64,000 bases of DNA from Indioceanicola profundi. GTDB lineage: Bacteria > Pseudomonadota > Alphaproteobacteria > Azospirillales > Azospirillaceae. Under the pieces are notes generated by a model, which worked only from the letters and a program-made list of their open reading frames with translations, had not been told where the DNA came from and made no database searches. The stretch lies in assembly GCF_003568845.1 (NCBI RefSeq), contig NZ_CP030129.1, positions 62,001-126,000 of the forward strand, in the 5' to 3' direction. A program made the position numbers and the translations under genes. Of this stretch, positions 38,293-47,785 are shown piece after piece. Each line of letters starts with the position of its first letter. Positions within the stretch are counted from its first letter, which is position 1.

Positions 38293-39051
38293 TCAATTCC
38301 CGCTCGGAAACATCCGGGCGTTGCCAGGCTCGTAGCCGGCGCCCGGAGTGAGGAACCGGCGACGCTGCTCACGACCCTGTTCGGCGGCAGCGGCCTGTTC
38401 CGCTGCGGACAGGGCGTCTGCCCGGCCATTCGCTGCGACGACTGCGGTAAGGTCGGCGAGCTGCTGCGCCTGGAGTGCGAGGAGCTGGTTGCCCGCCTGC
38501 GTCGCCTGAAGGGCGCCGACGGCGCCCTGGCTCGCGTCGACCAGCGCCGACATCTCGGCTTGGGTCCTGCCGATGTTGCCGACCACGCCGGCCTGTACGC
38601 GCAGGGCGTCCTGCAGCCCGCCGACCGTATTCCGCCAGCGCTCGCGCGCACTGGCGATCAGGTCCTGGTCTGAGGCCGAGATCGGGGTGTCGCCATAGGT
38701 GGTCTGGAACGCCAGATCCACCTCGCCGACATCGAAGGCGATGTTCCGGGCCTCGGTCAGGAGCGCTTGCGTCCGCTGCACGGACTGCTGCAGCTGCTGC
38801 AGCGAGGAGGTTGGGAGGCTCGCGAGGTTGCGAGCCTGGTTGATCAGCTCCTGCGCCTCGTTCTGAAGCGAGGTGATCTGGTTGTTGATCTGTTCGAGCG
38901 CCCGGGCCGCCTGGATGACGTTCTGCGCGTAGTTGCTGGGATCGTAGACGATGCGCCAGGCATAGGCTGGCTCGGTCAGGATCGGCGAGATCGCGACCGG
39001 GGTCGCCAGCATCAGGGCGGCGAAGCTCACGGTCGACAGGTTGCGGATCAT
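38293..39051 (-). CDS. trbJ: Conjugal transfer protein TrbJ (VirB5-like)
   Basis: A 252-residue secreted protein with a signal peptide (MIRNLSTVSFAALMLA, cleaved near AYA) and a long helical, Gln-rich body (ALEQINNQITSLQNEAQELI and following), typical of TrbJ/VirB5 pilus-tip proteins. Its ATG overlaps the trbE stop by four bases. Confidence 0.94.
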   Translation of the reverse strand: MIRNLSTVSFAALMLATPVAISPILTEPAYAWRIVYDPSNYAQNVIQAARALEQINNQITSLQNEAQELINQARNLASLPTSSLQQLQQSVQRTQALLTEARNIAFDVGEVDLAFQTTYGDTPISASDQDLIASARERWRNTVGGLQDALRVQAGVVGNIGRTQAEMSALVDASQGAVGALQATQAGNQLLALQAQQLADLTAVVAANGRADALSAAEQAAAAEQGREQRRRFLTPGAGYEPGNARMFPSGN

Positions 39052-41567
39052 TGGGACGTCTCCTTGTCGATTGGGGTGGCCGGGGTGGTCATGTCGGTCG
39101 GTTCGTTCGGCCCCGAGGGCTCGGAGGACGGTTCCGCCCGGTCGAGATTGGTGAGATCGGGAATGAGCTCGGCCGCCCAGGCGACGTCGCGCTCGCGCAG
39201 CCACGCGGGAAAGAACCCGTCGCGGCCGTGCTCTGCGAGGATCCGCTCGATGGCGACCTGGTCGGATTTCGAAGAGGCGGCGCAGAGCGCCAGCGCGACG
39301 TCGCCGAGGCCCAGCTCGAATAATCGGTTGCCGCGTCGGGACTGGCAGTAGTAATCGCGCTTCGGTGTCGCGCGGGCGAGGATCTCGATCTGCCGGTCGT
39401 TGAGCCCGAAGCGCCGGTAGATGGCGGTGATCTGCGGCTCGATGGCGCGCTCGTTCGGGAGCAGCAGACGGGTCTGACAGCTCTCGATGATCGCCGGCGC
39501 GATGGCCGAGCTGTCGATGTCGGAGAGCGACTGCGTGGCGAAGACGACGGAGGCGTTTTTCTTCCTCAGCGTCTTCAGCCACTCGCGGAGTTGGCCGGCG
39601 AAGCCTCGGTCGTCGAGCGCCAGCCAGCCCTCGTCCACGATCAAAAGCGTCGGCCGCCCGTCGAGACGGTCCTCGATGCGGTGGAACAGATAGGCCAGCA
39701 CGGCCGGCGCCGCGCCCGTGCCGATCAGGCCCTCGGTCTCGTAGGCCTGGACGCGGGCTTCTCCGAGCCGTTCCGCTTCGGCGTCGAGCAGCCGGCCATA
39801 GGAGCCGCCGACACAGTAGGGCCGCAGTGCCTGCTTCAGGGCGGAGGACTGCAGGAGCACGGAGAGGCCGGTGAGCGTCCGCTCCGCGACCGGCGCCGAC
39901 GCCAGTGAGGTGAGCGCCGACCAGAGCAGCTCCTTCACGTCCGGTGTGATCGTCACGCCCTCGCGCGTCAGGATGGCGACGATCCAGTCGGCCGCCCAGG
40001 CGCGCTCGGGCGTCTCGTGAATGCGGGCGAGCGGCTGGAGCGAGACGGACGCGAGCGCACCCTCGGTCAATTCGCCGCCGAGGTCGTGCCAGTCGCCGCC
40101 ACAAGCGAGCGCCGCGGCCCGGATCGAGCCACCGAAGTCGAAGGCGAAGACCTGCGACTTCTGATAGCGGCGAAACTGCAGGGCCATCAGCGCCAGCAGC
40201 ACCGACTTGCCGGCGCCGGTCGGACCGACGACCAGCGTATGGCCGACATCGCCGACGTGGAGGGCGAAGCGGAACGGAGTCGAGCCTTCGGTTCGGCCGA
40301 AGAGCAGGGGCGGCGCCGCCAAATGCTCGTCCTGGTCCGGTCCCGCCCACACCGCCGACAGCGGGATCATGTGGGCGAGGTTCAGGGTCGAGACCGGCGG
40401 CTGCCGGACATTGGCGTAGACGTGACCGGGTAGGCTGCCGAGCCAGGCATCCGCTGCGTTGATGGTCTCGTTCATTGCGGTGAAGTCGCGGCCCTGGATC
40501 ACCTTCTCAACGAGTCGCAGCTTCTCGTCGGCGAGGCTTGGATTTTCGTCCCAGACGGTGACGGTGGCGGTGACATAGGCCTGGCCGATCAGGCCGGAGC
40601 CGAGTTCTTGCAAGGCCAAGTCAGCATCGGCGGCCTTGTTGGCGGCGTCGCTGTCGACGAGCGTCGACGCCTCGTTGGTCATCACCTCCTTCAGAATGGC
40701 GGCGACCGACTTCCGCTTGGCGAACCACTGCCGCCGGATCTTCGTCAGCAGCCTCACGGCTTCGGTCTTGTCGAGCAGCACCGCCCGCGTCGACCAACGA
40801 TAAGCGAAGGCGAGCCGGTTCAGCTCGTCGAGTATTCCGGGCGTGGTCGCCGTCGGGAATCCGATGACCGTCAGCACGCGCAGGTGCGCGTTACCCAGCT
40901 GTGGTTCGAGTCCGCCGGTCAACGGCTGGTCGGCGAGCAGCGCGTCGAGATACATCGGCGTCTCGGGGACGCGGACGCGGTGCCGATTGGTCGCAACGGT
41001 CGAGTGGAGATAGGTCAGCGTCTCGGCGTCATCGAGCCAGGCGCATTCGGGCATGAAGCCGGCGACGAGCTGCAAGACCCTGTCCGTCCGGTCGATAAAG
41101 CCGTGCAGGAGCTCGCGCGCATCCACGCCGCTCTGTGCCTTGCCCTCATAGAGCCAGCTCTCCGCCCGCGCGGCGTCCTCGGCCGGCGGCAGGTAGAGAA
41201 GCGTGAGGAAGTAACTGGACTCGAAGTGGGCGCCTTCCTCCTCGAAGTCGGCCCTGCGCTCGGCGTCGACCAGGGCCGACGCCGCATCGGGAAAGGCGCT
41301 GGCCGGATAGCGGCCGGCCGCATGGCGCTGCGCTTCGACGAAGATCGCCCAACCAGAGCCGAGGCGGCGGAAGGCGTTGTTCAGACGCCCGGCGACTGCG
41401 ACCAGCTCGGCAGGCACGGCGCTGTCGAGGTCGGGACCGCGGAAGCGAGCTGAGCGTTGGAAGGAGCCGTCCTTGTTCAGGACGACACCTGGCGCAACGA
41501 GCGCGACCCAGGGCAGGAAGTCGGCGAGACGGGTCGAGGTGCGGCGGTATTCAACCAGGTTCATCAT
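39048..41567 (-). CDS. trbE: Conjugal transfer ATPase TrbE (VirB4-like)
   Basis: An 839-residue VirB4-type ATPase powering pilus assembly and substrate transfer. Walker A is GPTGAGKSVLLAL (near residue 445) and Walker B is TLLIVDEGW. The length is normal for the family. It lies 18 bp after trbD. Confidence 0.96.
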   Translation of the reverse strand: MMNLVEYRRTSTRLADFLPWVALVAPGVVLNKDGSFQRSARFRGPDLDSAVPAELVAVAGRLNNAFRRLGSGWAIFVEAQRHAAGRYPASAFPDAASALVDAERRADFEEEGAHFESSYFLTLLYLPPAEDAARAESWLYEGKAQSGVDARELLHGFIDRTDRVLQLVAGFMPECAWLDDAETLTYLHSTVATNRHRVRVPETPMYLDALLADQPLTGGLEPQLGNAHLRVLTVIGFPTATTPGILDELNRLAFAYRWSTRAVLLDKTEAVRLLTKIRRQWFAKRKSVAAILKEVMTNEASTLVDSDAANKAADADLALQELGSGLIGQAYVTATVTVWDENPSLADEKLRLVEKVIQGRDFTAMNETINAADAWLGSLPGHVYANVRQPPVSTLNLAHMIPLSAVWAGPDQDEHLAAPPLLFGRTEGSTPFRFALHVGDVGHTLVVGPTGAGKSVLLALMALQFRRYQKSQVFAFDFGGSIRAAALACGGDWHDLGGELTEGALASVSLQPLARIHETPERAWAADWIVAILTREGVTITPDVKELLWSALTSLASAPVAERTLTGLSVLLQSSALKQALRPYCVGGSYGRLLDAEAERLGEARVQAYETEGLIGTGAAPAVLAYLFHRIEDRLDGRPTLLIVDEGWLALDDRGFAGQLREWLKTLRKKNASVVFATQSLSDIDSSAIAPAIIESCQTRLLLPNERAIEPQITAIYRRFGLNDRQIEILARATPKRDYYCQSRRGNRLFELGLGDVALALCAASSKSDQVAIERILAEHGRDGFFPAWLRERDVAWAAELIPDLTNLDRAEPSSEPSGPNEPTDMTTPATPIDKETSQ

Positions 41568-41585
41568 GGCGCGTTCTCCCTGGCC

Positions 41586-41864
41586 TCAGACGCCGAGATG
41601 ACCGGGAATGCGCAGATGTCGGCGCACCACATCCACGAACAGCGGATCGCGTTTCGCCGCCCAGACTGCTGCGAAGTGGCCGACCGCCCAGAGCGCCAGA
41701 CCGACCAGCCAGAGCCGCAGGCCGAGGCCGAGTGCTGCCGCCAGAGTCCCATTCAGGATGGCGAGCGAACGCGGCGCGCCGCCGAGCAGGATCGGCTCGG
41801 TCAGGGCGCGGTGCACGGGCGCGACGAACCCGCCGACGGGCGCCTCCGAGGCGAAGTCCGCCAT
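41586..41864 (-). CDS. trbD: Conjugal transfer protein TrbD (VirB3-like)
   Basis: A 92-residue inner-membrane protein beginning MADFASEAPVGGFVAPVHRAL with two adjacent hydrophobic segments, as in VirB3/TrbD. Its ATG overlaps the stop of trbC (TGATG). Confidence 0.92.
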   Translation of the reverse strand: MADFASEAPVGGFVAPVHRALTEPILLGGAPRSLAILNGTLAAALGLGLRLWLVGLALWAVGHFAAVWAAKRDPLFVDVVRRHLRIPGHLGV

Positions 41865-42196
41865 CAGACGAGCGCCCCGCCGCCGAACGAGAAGAACGAC
41901 AGGAAGAAGGAACTGGCCGCGAAGGCGATCGAGAGCCCGAACACGATCTGGATCAGTCTGCGGGCGCCGCCCGAGGTGTCGCCGAAAGCGAGCGTCAGGC
42001 CGGTGATGATGATGATCATCACGGCGATGATCTTGGCGACGGGTCCCTCGATCGACTCCAGGATCGATTGCAGCGGCGCCTCCCAAGGCATCGAGGACCC
42101 GGCGGCATGGGCGGCGGGAGACAGGGCCAGTGTGACGAAGATGGCGATGGCCGCGGTCGCGGCATGACGGCGGATGTCTGGAATGCGGTGGATCAC
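41864..42196 (-). CDS. trbC: Conjugal transfer pilin TrbC (VirB2-like)
   Basis: A 110-residue prepilin with a signal sequence ending near AHAAGS and two mature hydrophobic helices (VAKIIAVMIIIITGLTLAFG and a second near the C-terminus). The start is the GTG at 42196, supported by CAGGAGAC upstream and a four-base overlap with the trbB stop; there is no ATG in the right place. Confidence 0.92.
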   Translation of the reverse strand: MIHRIPDIRRHAATAAIAIFVTLALSPAAHAAGSSMPWEAPLQSILESIEGPVAKIIAVMIIIITGLTLAFGDTSGGARRLIQIVFGLSIAFAASSFFLSFFSFGGGALV

Positions 42197-43206
42197 GACG
42201 GGTCTCCTGAGAGGGTCTGGTTGTCGAAGGGAATGGTGTCCGGCGCGGCGACGGCCGGGCCGATGCGGTAGTCGCCGGACGGGCCGAGCCCCTGGACTAC
42301 GGCGAGCTCGGTGAGCCGACGCTCTCCGCCGCGACCGGAGAGTACGGCGACGAGGTCGATGGTCTCGGCGATCAAGGCGCGGGGCACGGTGACGACGGCT
42401 TCCTGGATGAGCTGCTCGATACGGCGCAGGCTCCCGATGGCGCTGCCGGCATGGATCGTGCCGATGCCGCCGGGGTGACCGGTGCCCCAAGCCTTTAGAA
42501 GGTCGAGCGCTTCCGAGCCGCGCACCTCGCCGATCGGGATGCGGTCGGGGCGGAGGCGGAGCGAGGAGCGCACGAGTTCCGACAGCGAGGCGATGCCGTC
42601 CTTGGTGCGCAGCGCGACGAGGTTCGGCGCGGCGCATTGCAGCTCGCGTGTATCCTCGATCAGGACGATGCGATCGCTGGTCTTGGCGACTTCGGCAAGG
42701 AGCGCGTTGGTCAGTGTCGTCTTGCCAGTCGAGGTCCCGCCGGCGACGAGGATATTCTTGCGCGCCGTCACCGCCGTTCGCAGCGCCTCGGCCTGGCCGG
42801 CGGTCATGATGCCGGCGGCGACGTAGTCGTCGAGAGAGAAGACGGCGACGGCGGGCTTGCGGATCGCGAAGGCCGGCGCGAACACCACCGGCGGCAGCAG
42901 GCCCTCGAACCGCTCTCCCGTCTCGGGCAGCTCAGCCGAGACCCGCGGCGAACCGGCATGGACCTCGGCGCCGACATGGTGCGCCACCAGCCGGACGATG
43001 CGCTCGCCGTCTGCGGGCGACAGCCGCTCCCCCGTGTCGGCCAGTCCTTCGGACAGGCGGTCGACCCAGAGCCGCCCGTCGGGGTTGAGCATCACCTCGA
43101 CGATCTGCGGGTCTTCCAGGAACCCGGCGATGGCCGGGCCGAGGGCGGTGCGCAGCATGCGCGCACCGCGTGAGGTCGCCTCGGATTGCCGATGAGAAGC
43201 CGCCAT
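42193..43206 (-). CDS. trbB: Conjugal transfer ATPase TrbB (VirB11-like)
   Basis: A 337-residue traffic ATPase forming a cytoplasmic hexamer. Walker A is GGTSTGKT (156-163), and an Asp box and His box ([13 protein letters not shown]) follow. It begins the trbBCDEJKLFGI series. The 174 bp before it hold no gene. Confidence 0.95.
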   Translation of the reverse strand: MAASHRQSEATSRGARMLRTALGPAIAGFLEDPQIVEVMLNPDGRLWVDRLSEGLADTGERLSPADGERIVRLVAHHVGAEVHAGSPRVSAELPETGERFEGLLPPVVFAPAFAIRKPAVAVFSLDDYVAAGIMTAGQAEALRTAVTARKNILVAGGTSTGKTTLTNALLAEVAKTSDRIVLIEDTRELQCAAPNLVALRTKDGIASLSELVRSSLRLRPDRIPIGEVRGSEALDLLKAWGTGHPGGIGTIHAGSAIGSLRRIEQLIQEAVVTVPRALIAETIDLVAVLSGRGGERRLTELAVVQGLGPSGDYRIGPAVAAPDTIPFDNQTLSGDPS

Positions 43207-43380
43207 GTCGTCCCCGTCCTTTGCGGGACCGCACGAGGAGCGGCCCGAGGTCGGGGATGATTAGAAGGGGCAGGAAACGGGCTCTGGCAACAACCCCAAC
43301 GAGGGCGTCGTGCCCTGGCGTACAAATAGAGGGAAAGGGCGAGATGCCGGAATGCTCTTGGCTGAACTTGTGAGGACCAC

Positions 43381-43827
43381 TCAGCCGATCTTGCCCGACC
43401 TATCAGGCTCGTCGGTGGGCGGGATGCCATCGATATCGTCGGGGATCTCCCGGAGAAAGCTCTGTCCCTTCTGCAGACGCCGGCCCAACGCCTCGATGAA
43501 CCCCTCGAACCGCTCGCGCCCCTTGATTTGAGCAGCGGCCTGGGCGTCGTTCGGCAGGGGCGGCGTGATGGTCAGCCAGAAGCGGACGAACAGCGCCAGC
43601 GTTTCGGCGGTGACACCGACATCGCGCTCCATGCGCTCCACCTGTCGTGACAGCCGGTCGAGGCGGCGGGTGAAGGCCGCCTCGCGCCGATCCGCACCGT
43701 CCGGCGACAGGAAGGAGGCGACGGCCGCCTCGACAATCGCCGAGCGCGAGAGCTTCTTGCGATCTGCGAGATCGGCGATTTGCCTCAGCATCTCAGGTGG
43801 GAAATAGACGTTCATCCGGTCGCGCAT
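43381..43827 (-). CDS. CopG/ribbon-helix-helix regulator next to traG
   Basis: A 148-residue protein whose N-terminus (MNVYFPPEMLRQIADLADRK and SRSAIVEAAVASFL) is a ribbon-helix-helix domain, followed by a helical region (RLDRLSRQVERMERD). It starts at ATG 43827, ten bases after the traG stop. In related elements a CopG protein holds this place and probably controls the conjugation genes or aids relaxosome formation. Confidence 0.87.
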   Translation of the reverse strand: MRDRMNVYFPPEMLRQIADLADRKKLSRSAIVEAAVASFLSPDGADRREAAFTRRLDRLSRQVERMERDVGVTAETLALFVRFWLTITPPLPNDAQAAAQIKGRERFEGFIEALGRRLQKGQSFLREIPDDIDGIPPTDEPDRSGKIG

Positions 43828-43837
43828 GGGTCCTGCC

Positions 43838-45826
43838 TCACATCTCGATGCCGTCGTTCGGATCGAGCGCGACCTGGCGGGCAACCCCGCGCATCTGCTG
43901 GCGCAGAATGCGACCCTGCCGGGCGGCGTCGTCGGGCTCGTCGTCGACCATGGCGAATTCCTGCCTCGGCTTTGGTTCATCAACCTCCCTGGCGATGGCG
44001 ACGTGATCGGGCAGCTCGGGCTCGCGGCGCAGACCGCTATTGGCCGCATCCTGCCCGTCCTTCCCGGCCACGGCGAGGGCTGCGGGCGAAGGCTCTTGCG
44101 GGGAAAGCCCCGACCAGTTGTCCTGGCGCGGCGACCGGCCGCCCTTCGATGGGTCGGGCGGCGGCAAGACACGCTCCTTGAACCGCGTGTCTTCGTAATA
44201 GCGGGCCTTCTTCGCCCGGATCGGCGGCGTGCCGGCCAGCATGACGATCTCGTCGCCAGGTGGGAGCTGCATCACCTCGCCAGGCGTGAGCAGGGGCCGC
44301 GCCGTCTCCGAGCGAGAGACCATGAGATGCCCGAGCCAGGGCGACAGCCGGTGCCCGGCGTAGTTCTTCATCGCCTTCATCTCGGTGGCGGTGCCAAGGG
44401 CGTCCGAGACGCGCCTGGCCGTCCTCTCGTCGTTCGTCGCGAAGCTCACGCGGACATGGCAGTTGTCGAGGATCGAATTGTTGGCGCCGTACGCCTTCTC
44501 GATCTGATTGAGCGATTGCGCGATCAGGAAGGCTTTCAGGCCGTATCCCGCCATGAAGGCCAAGGCGCTCTCGAAGAAGTCGAGCCGGCCGAGCGCTGGG
44601 AACTCGTCGAGCATCATCAGGACGCGGTGGCGGCGGTCCTTCGCGTGAAGGTCTTCGGTCAGGCGGCGGCCGATCTGGTTGAGCACCAGGCGGATGAGCG
44701 GCTTCGTGCGCGAGATGTCGGAAGGCGGCACGACGAGGTAGAGGGTCGCCGGCCTTGGATCGGCGATGATGTCGGCGATCCGCCAGTCGCAGCGGCGCGT
44801 CACCTCGGCGACGACGGGATCGCGATAAAGCCCAAGGAACGACATGGCGGTGGAGAGCACGCCGGAGCGCTCGTTGTCGGATTTGTTCAGGAGCTCGCGC
44901 GCTGTCGAAGCGACGACGGGATGCGGACCTGCCTCTCCGAGATGCGGCGTCGTCATCATCGCCGCGAGCGTGGTCTCGATTGGCCGCTTCGGGTCCGAAA
45001 GGAACCCGGCGACGCCGGCCAGCGTCTTGCCGGGCTCGGCGTAGAGGACATGCAGGATCGCACCGACGAGCAGCGAGTGGCTGGTCTTCTCCCAATGGTT
45101 CCGCTTTTCTAGCGAGCCTTCGGGATCGACCAGCACGTCGGCGACGTTCTGGACGTCACGCACCTCCCACTCGCCGCGCCGCACCTCGAGGAGCGGGTTG
45201 TAGGCAGAGGATCTCGCGTTCGTGGGATCGAACAGCAGCACCCGTCCGTGCCTGGCGCGAAAGCCCGAGGTGAGCTGCCAGTTCTCACCTTTGATGTCGT
45301 GGACGATCGCCGAGCCGGACCAGGTGAGGAGCGTCGGGACGACAAGGCCGACGCCTTTGCCGCTCCGCGTAGGTGCGAAACACAGCACATGCTCAGGCCC
45401 GTCGTGCCGGAGATAATCGCGATCGAGCTTGCCGAGGACCACCCCGTCGTGACCGAGCAGACCGGCGCCTTTCACCTCGTTCGGCTTCGCCCAGCGCGCG
45501 GAGCCGTAGGTCTCGACGTCCTTCGCCTCGCGCGCCCGCCAGACCGACATGCCGATCGCGACAGCGATCGAGATGAAGCCGCCGGAGGCTGCAAGATAGG
45601 CGCCCTCGACGAAGACCGTCGGCGCATAGGCGTCGTAGGCGTACCACCACCAGAAGAAGGCCGGCGGATAGTAGAACGGCACGCCCGCCAGCTCGAACCA
45701 GGGAGCGCCGAGCTGCGGCTGAAAGCCGAGCCTCCACGCCGTCCACTGCGTCGCGGCCCACGTTGTGGCGAGCACGATCAGGAAGACGATGGTGATCTGA
45801 CCCCAGAGAATCTTCGTGGCGGACAA
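43838..45826 (-). CDS. traG: Type IV coupling protein TraG/VirD4
   Basis: A 662-residue membrane ATPase that delivers the relaxase-DNA complex to the channel. It has N-terminal membrane helices (about 8-25 and 75-95), Walker A at about 151-158 (APTRSGKG), and Walker B in LMMLDEFPALG. The 422 bp before its start (45827-46248) contain no gene but hold a strong hairpin at 46092-46116. Confidence 0.95.
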   Translation of the reverse strand: MSATKILWGQITIVFLIVLATTWAATQWTAWRLGFQPQLGAPWFELAGVPFYYPPAFFWWWYAYDAYAPTVFVEGAYLAASGGFISIAVAIGMSVWRAREAKDVETYGSARWAKPNEVKGAGLLGHDGVVLGKLDRDYLRHDGPEHVLCFAPTRSGKGVGLVVPTLLTWSGSAIVHDIKGENWQLTSGFRARHGRVLLFDPTNARSSAYNPLLEVRRGEWEVRDVQNVADVLVDPEGSLEKRNHWEKTSHSLLVGAILHVLYAEPGKTLAGVAGFLSDPKRPIETTLAAMMTTPHLGEAGPHPVVASTARELLNKSDNERSGVLSTAMSFLGLYRDPVVAEVTRRCDWRIADIIADPRPATLYLVVPPSDISRTKPLIRLVLNQIGRRLTEDLHAKDRRHRVLMMLDEFPALGRLDFFESALAFMAGYGLKAFLIAQSLNQIEKAYGANNSILDNCHVRVSFATNDERTARRVSDALGTATEMKAMKNYAGHRLSPWLGHLMVSRSETARPLLTPGEVMQLPPGDEIVMLAGTPPIRAKKARYYEDTRFKERVLPPPDPSKGGRSPRQDNWSGLSPQEPSPAALAVAGKDGQDAANSGLRREPELPDHVAIAREVDEPKPRQEFAMVDDEPDDAARQGRILRQQMRGVARQVALDPNDGIEM

Positions 45827-46091
45827 GGCATAGTCCCTTGATAGCGAATCCCATCAAGGTCGATGACCAGAGCCGAGAATTACAAGGCGCGGCCGTCGCG
45901 GGTCGTAGCCCCGGCGAACCTAGAGGACAAAAACAGGGGAAAGCGCAGGAGGTGGCGACGGCTGCTTCAGATCCCGTTTTGGCCGCAAGCCAAGAACCGC
46001 GGTGATGTCTGAGGCTGACCGTAACGGAATGGCGGCTTCAGCGAGCTACAGGAGCTGCCGTCCGCGTCCTATTGATCAACAGCTTCAGTAT

Positions 46092-46116
46092 CAGCATCCG
46101 AATCTTACGGATGCTG
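46092..46116. terminator. Perfect 9-bp hairpin after the CBASS operon
   Basis: CAGCATCCG and CGGATGCTG around a 7-base loop, about 130 bp past the stop of the patatin gene and before traG. There is no T-run in either direction, so classical intrinsic termination is uncertain. It could also insulate traG from CBASS transcription. Confidence 0.4.
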
Positions 46117-46248
46117 CGCCCTTTCCGACTTCAAAGCCAGTAACCGAACCGGCGGAAAGGCGACATTCCGCTCGCTAACCGGCGACCCTCCAACTGCAGG
46201 CAAATGGTTAGAGGTAAGATTCGCTCTGCCAAATCGGTTGCCGCAACG

Positions 46249-47295
46249 TCAAACGCGCGATTCAGGTTGTTTGGAGTAATGCCGCTCTCGTCCATCGACG
46301 ACATCGGTGAAGAAATGCGCAATCTCTTCGGTGTTCGCCTCCACATGCGCTGCCGCGAGCGCCGGCAGGCGGGCGAACGCCGCGTGATAGTCGTCCATCT
46401 CGATACCCGCGTTATCGCCGCTTGGCTCAATCCGCAGGCACCGTTCCGGGCCGAGCAGCAGCTTCGCCTGCGATGTCGCATTGTCGGTAGTCAGGAACAT
46501 CGCCGCCTTGATCGCCTCGCGCCACGCGATGAGGCCGCGGAAGACGTCGGGCTTGCTGAGCTCGAAGGGCGCGTTGCCGGTGCCAATGCTGAACACCTGC
46601 ACTTGGTCGGAAGCTATGTCATAGGCCGTCAGCGCGTCGACAAGCGCGACCATCACCGGATTGTTCGCCCAGACGCCGCCGTCGATGAAGACGCGGCCGC
46701 TTTCTTCATGTTCGAGGCCCTTCAGATAGGTCGGCGCCGCCGAGGTCGCGCGCGCGACCTTCCACATCGGGGTCAGATGATCATGCCGGAAATCTGCATG
46801 ATGGTCGGTCTTGAACACGGCGATCTCGGTCTTCGGCATCATGAAGGCCGGGATGACTAGCCGCACCGGCGAGTCGCCGAGCAGATGGTCTTCGAACCGG
46901 CGCTTGAGGGCCTTCTCGAGCGCTTCGTGGCGGAGCTTCGGGCCGTTCAGCCAAGTCCACCACGTCCGCAACCTGCCCGGCAGGCGCACCGGAAGCGGTG
47001 GGAAGATCGCCCGGCCATCCGTCTCGTAGAACGATACGATGTCGCCGGCGGGGATGCCGAGCCCTAAACCGAGCGCGATGATGCCACCGGTCGAGGTGCC
47101 GGCGATCAGGTCGAAATAGCGCCCGATCCGCAAGCCGCGCCCGAACCGTTCCTCGCAGAGCCGGAGGAGCTCGGCGGTGTAGAGGCCCTTGATGCCGCCG
47201 CCGTCCAACGACAGGATCTTGAACGGCTTGTCCTTGGGCCAGGGCTGGCGCACCCGCCGCGTCGCGAGGCTGCCGGCGCGGCGATCAGTGAACAT
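46249..47295 (-). CDS. CBASS effector: patatin-like phospholipase (CapV-like)
   Basis: A 348-residue patatin-like lipase. Visible are the anion hole DGGGIKG (31-37), the nucleophile S68 in GTSTG and the partner D205 in FIDGGVWANNP. In CBASS such enzymes (CapV) degrade the inner membrane once bound to a cyclic nucleotide made by the CD-NTase, killing the infected cell. The ATG overlaps the E2-like gene by 11 bases, as the third gene of a tight operon. Confidence 0.9.
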   Translation of the reverse strand: MFTDRRAGSLATRRVRQPWPKDKPFKILSLDGGGIKGLYTAELLRLCEERFGRGLRIGRYFDLIAGTSTGGIIALGLGLGIPAGDIVSFYETDGRAIFPPLPVRLPGRLRTWWTWLNGPKLRHEALEKALKRRFEDHLLGDSPVRLVIPAFMMPKTEIAVFKTDHHADFRHDHLTPMWKVARATSAAPTYLKGLEHEESGRVFIDGGVWANNPVMVALVDALTAYDIASDQVQVFSIGTGNAPFELSKPDVFRGLIAWREAIKAAMFLTTDNATSQAKLLLGPERCLRIEPSGDNAGIEMDDYHAAFARLPALAAAHVEANTEEIAHFFTDVVDGRERHYSKQPESRV

Positions 47296-47785
47296 CGGCG
47301 AGGATATCCTTTACGGCCGCGGCTTCGCCCGCATGCATCCGGGCGACGCTCTCATAGCCGACACCAGGCGCCAGCCACTCGCCGGTCAGGTGCCAGAGCT
47401 CATAATAGACGAGCCATTCGGACGCCCATTTGACCGTCGTCGCGGCGATGAGGTCTGCAGGGGACCATTCCTTGCCAGCCGGATCGAACAGGCACAGCCC
47501 GGACCGCTCCGGCTTTTCGGCATAGAAGATTAGATGCGGAATCGCGGCGAAGCTGCCTTCGGGCCCTGGCTCGAGTGCAGGCTCGTTGACCATGACATAC
47601 GGGAGCGACATCATGCCCGGGTTCCACAGGATCGAGACCGAATAGACGCGCGCCTTTGGCATGAGCGGACCCGCCCACACAAGGGTGCCGTCGGGCAGCT
47701 TACGGCCCTTGAAGTCCGGCCAGTCGGCCGACATCGCCTTCATCTGCGCGTCGGGCGATCGCCGCGCGATGCCGCTAGTCGTCAT
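47285..47785 (-). CDS. CBASS E2-like conjugating protein (E2-only type)
   Basis: A 166-residue protein sitting between a CD-NTase and a patatin gene. The pattern WPDFKGRKLPDGTLVWAGP..., then SGLCLFDPAGKEW with C98, then SEWLVYYELWHLTGEWL, fits the E2-like proteins of short type II CBASS, in which no E1 or JAB partner is present. It probably forms a thioester at C98 and conjugates the CD-NTase C-terminus to cellular targets to prime signalling. It overlaps both neighbours by 11 bases. Confidence 0.8.
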   Translation of the reverse strand: MTTSGIARRSPDAQMKAMSADWPDFKGRKLPDGTLVWAGPLMPKARVYSVSILWNPGMMSLPYVMVNEPALEPGPEGSFAAIPHLIFYAEKPERSGLCLFDPAGKEWSPADLIAATTVKWASEWLVYYELWHLTGEWLAPGVGYESVARMHAGEAAAVKDILADVH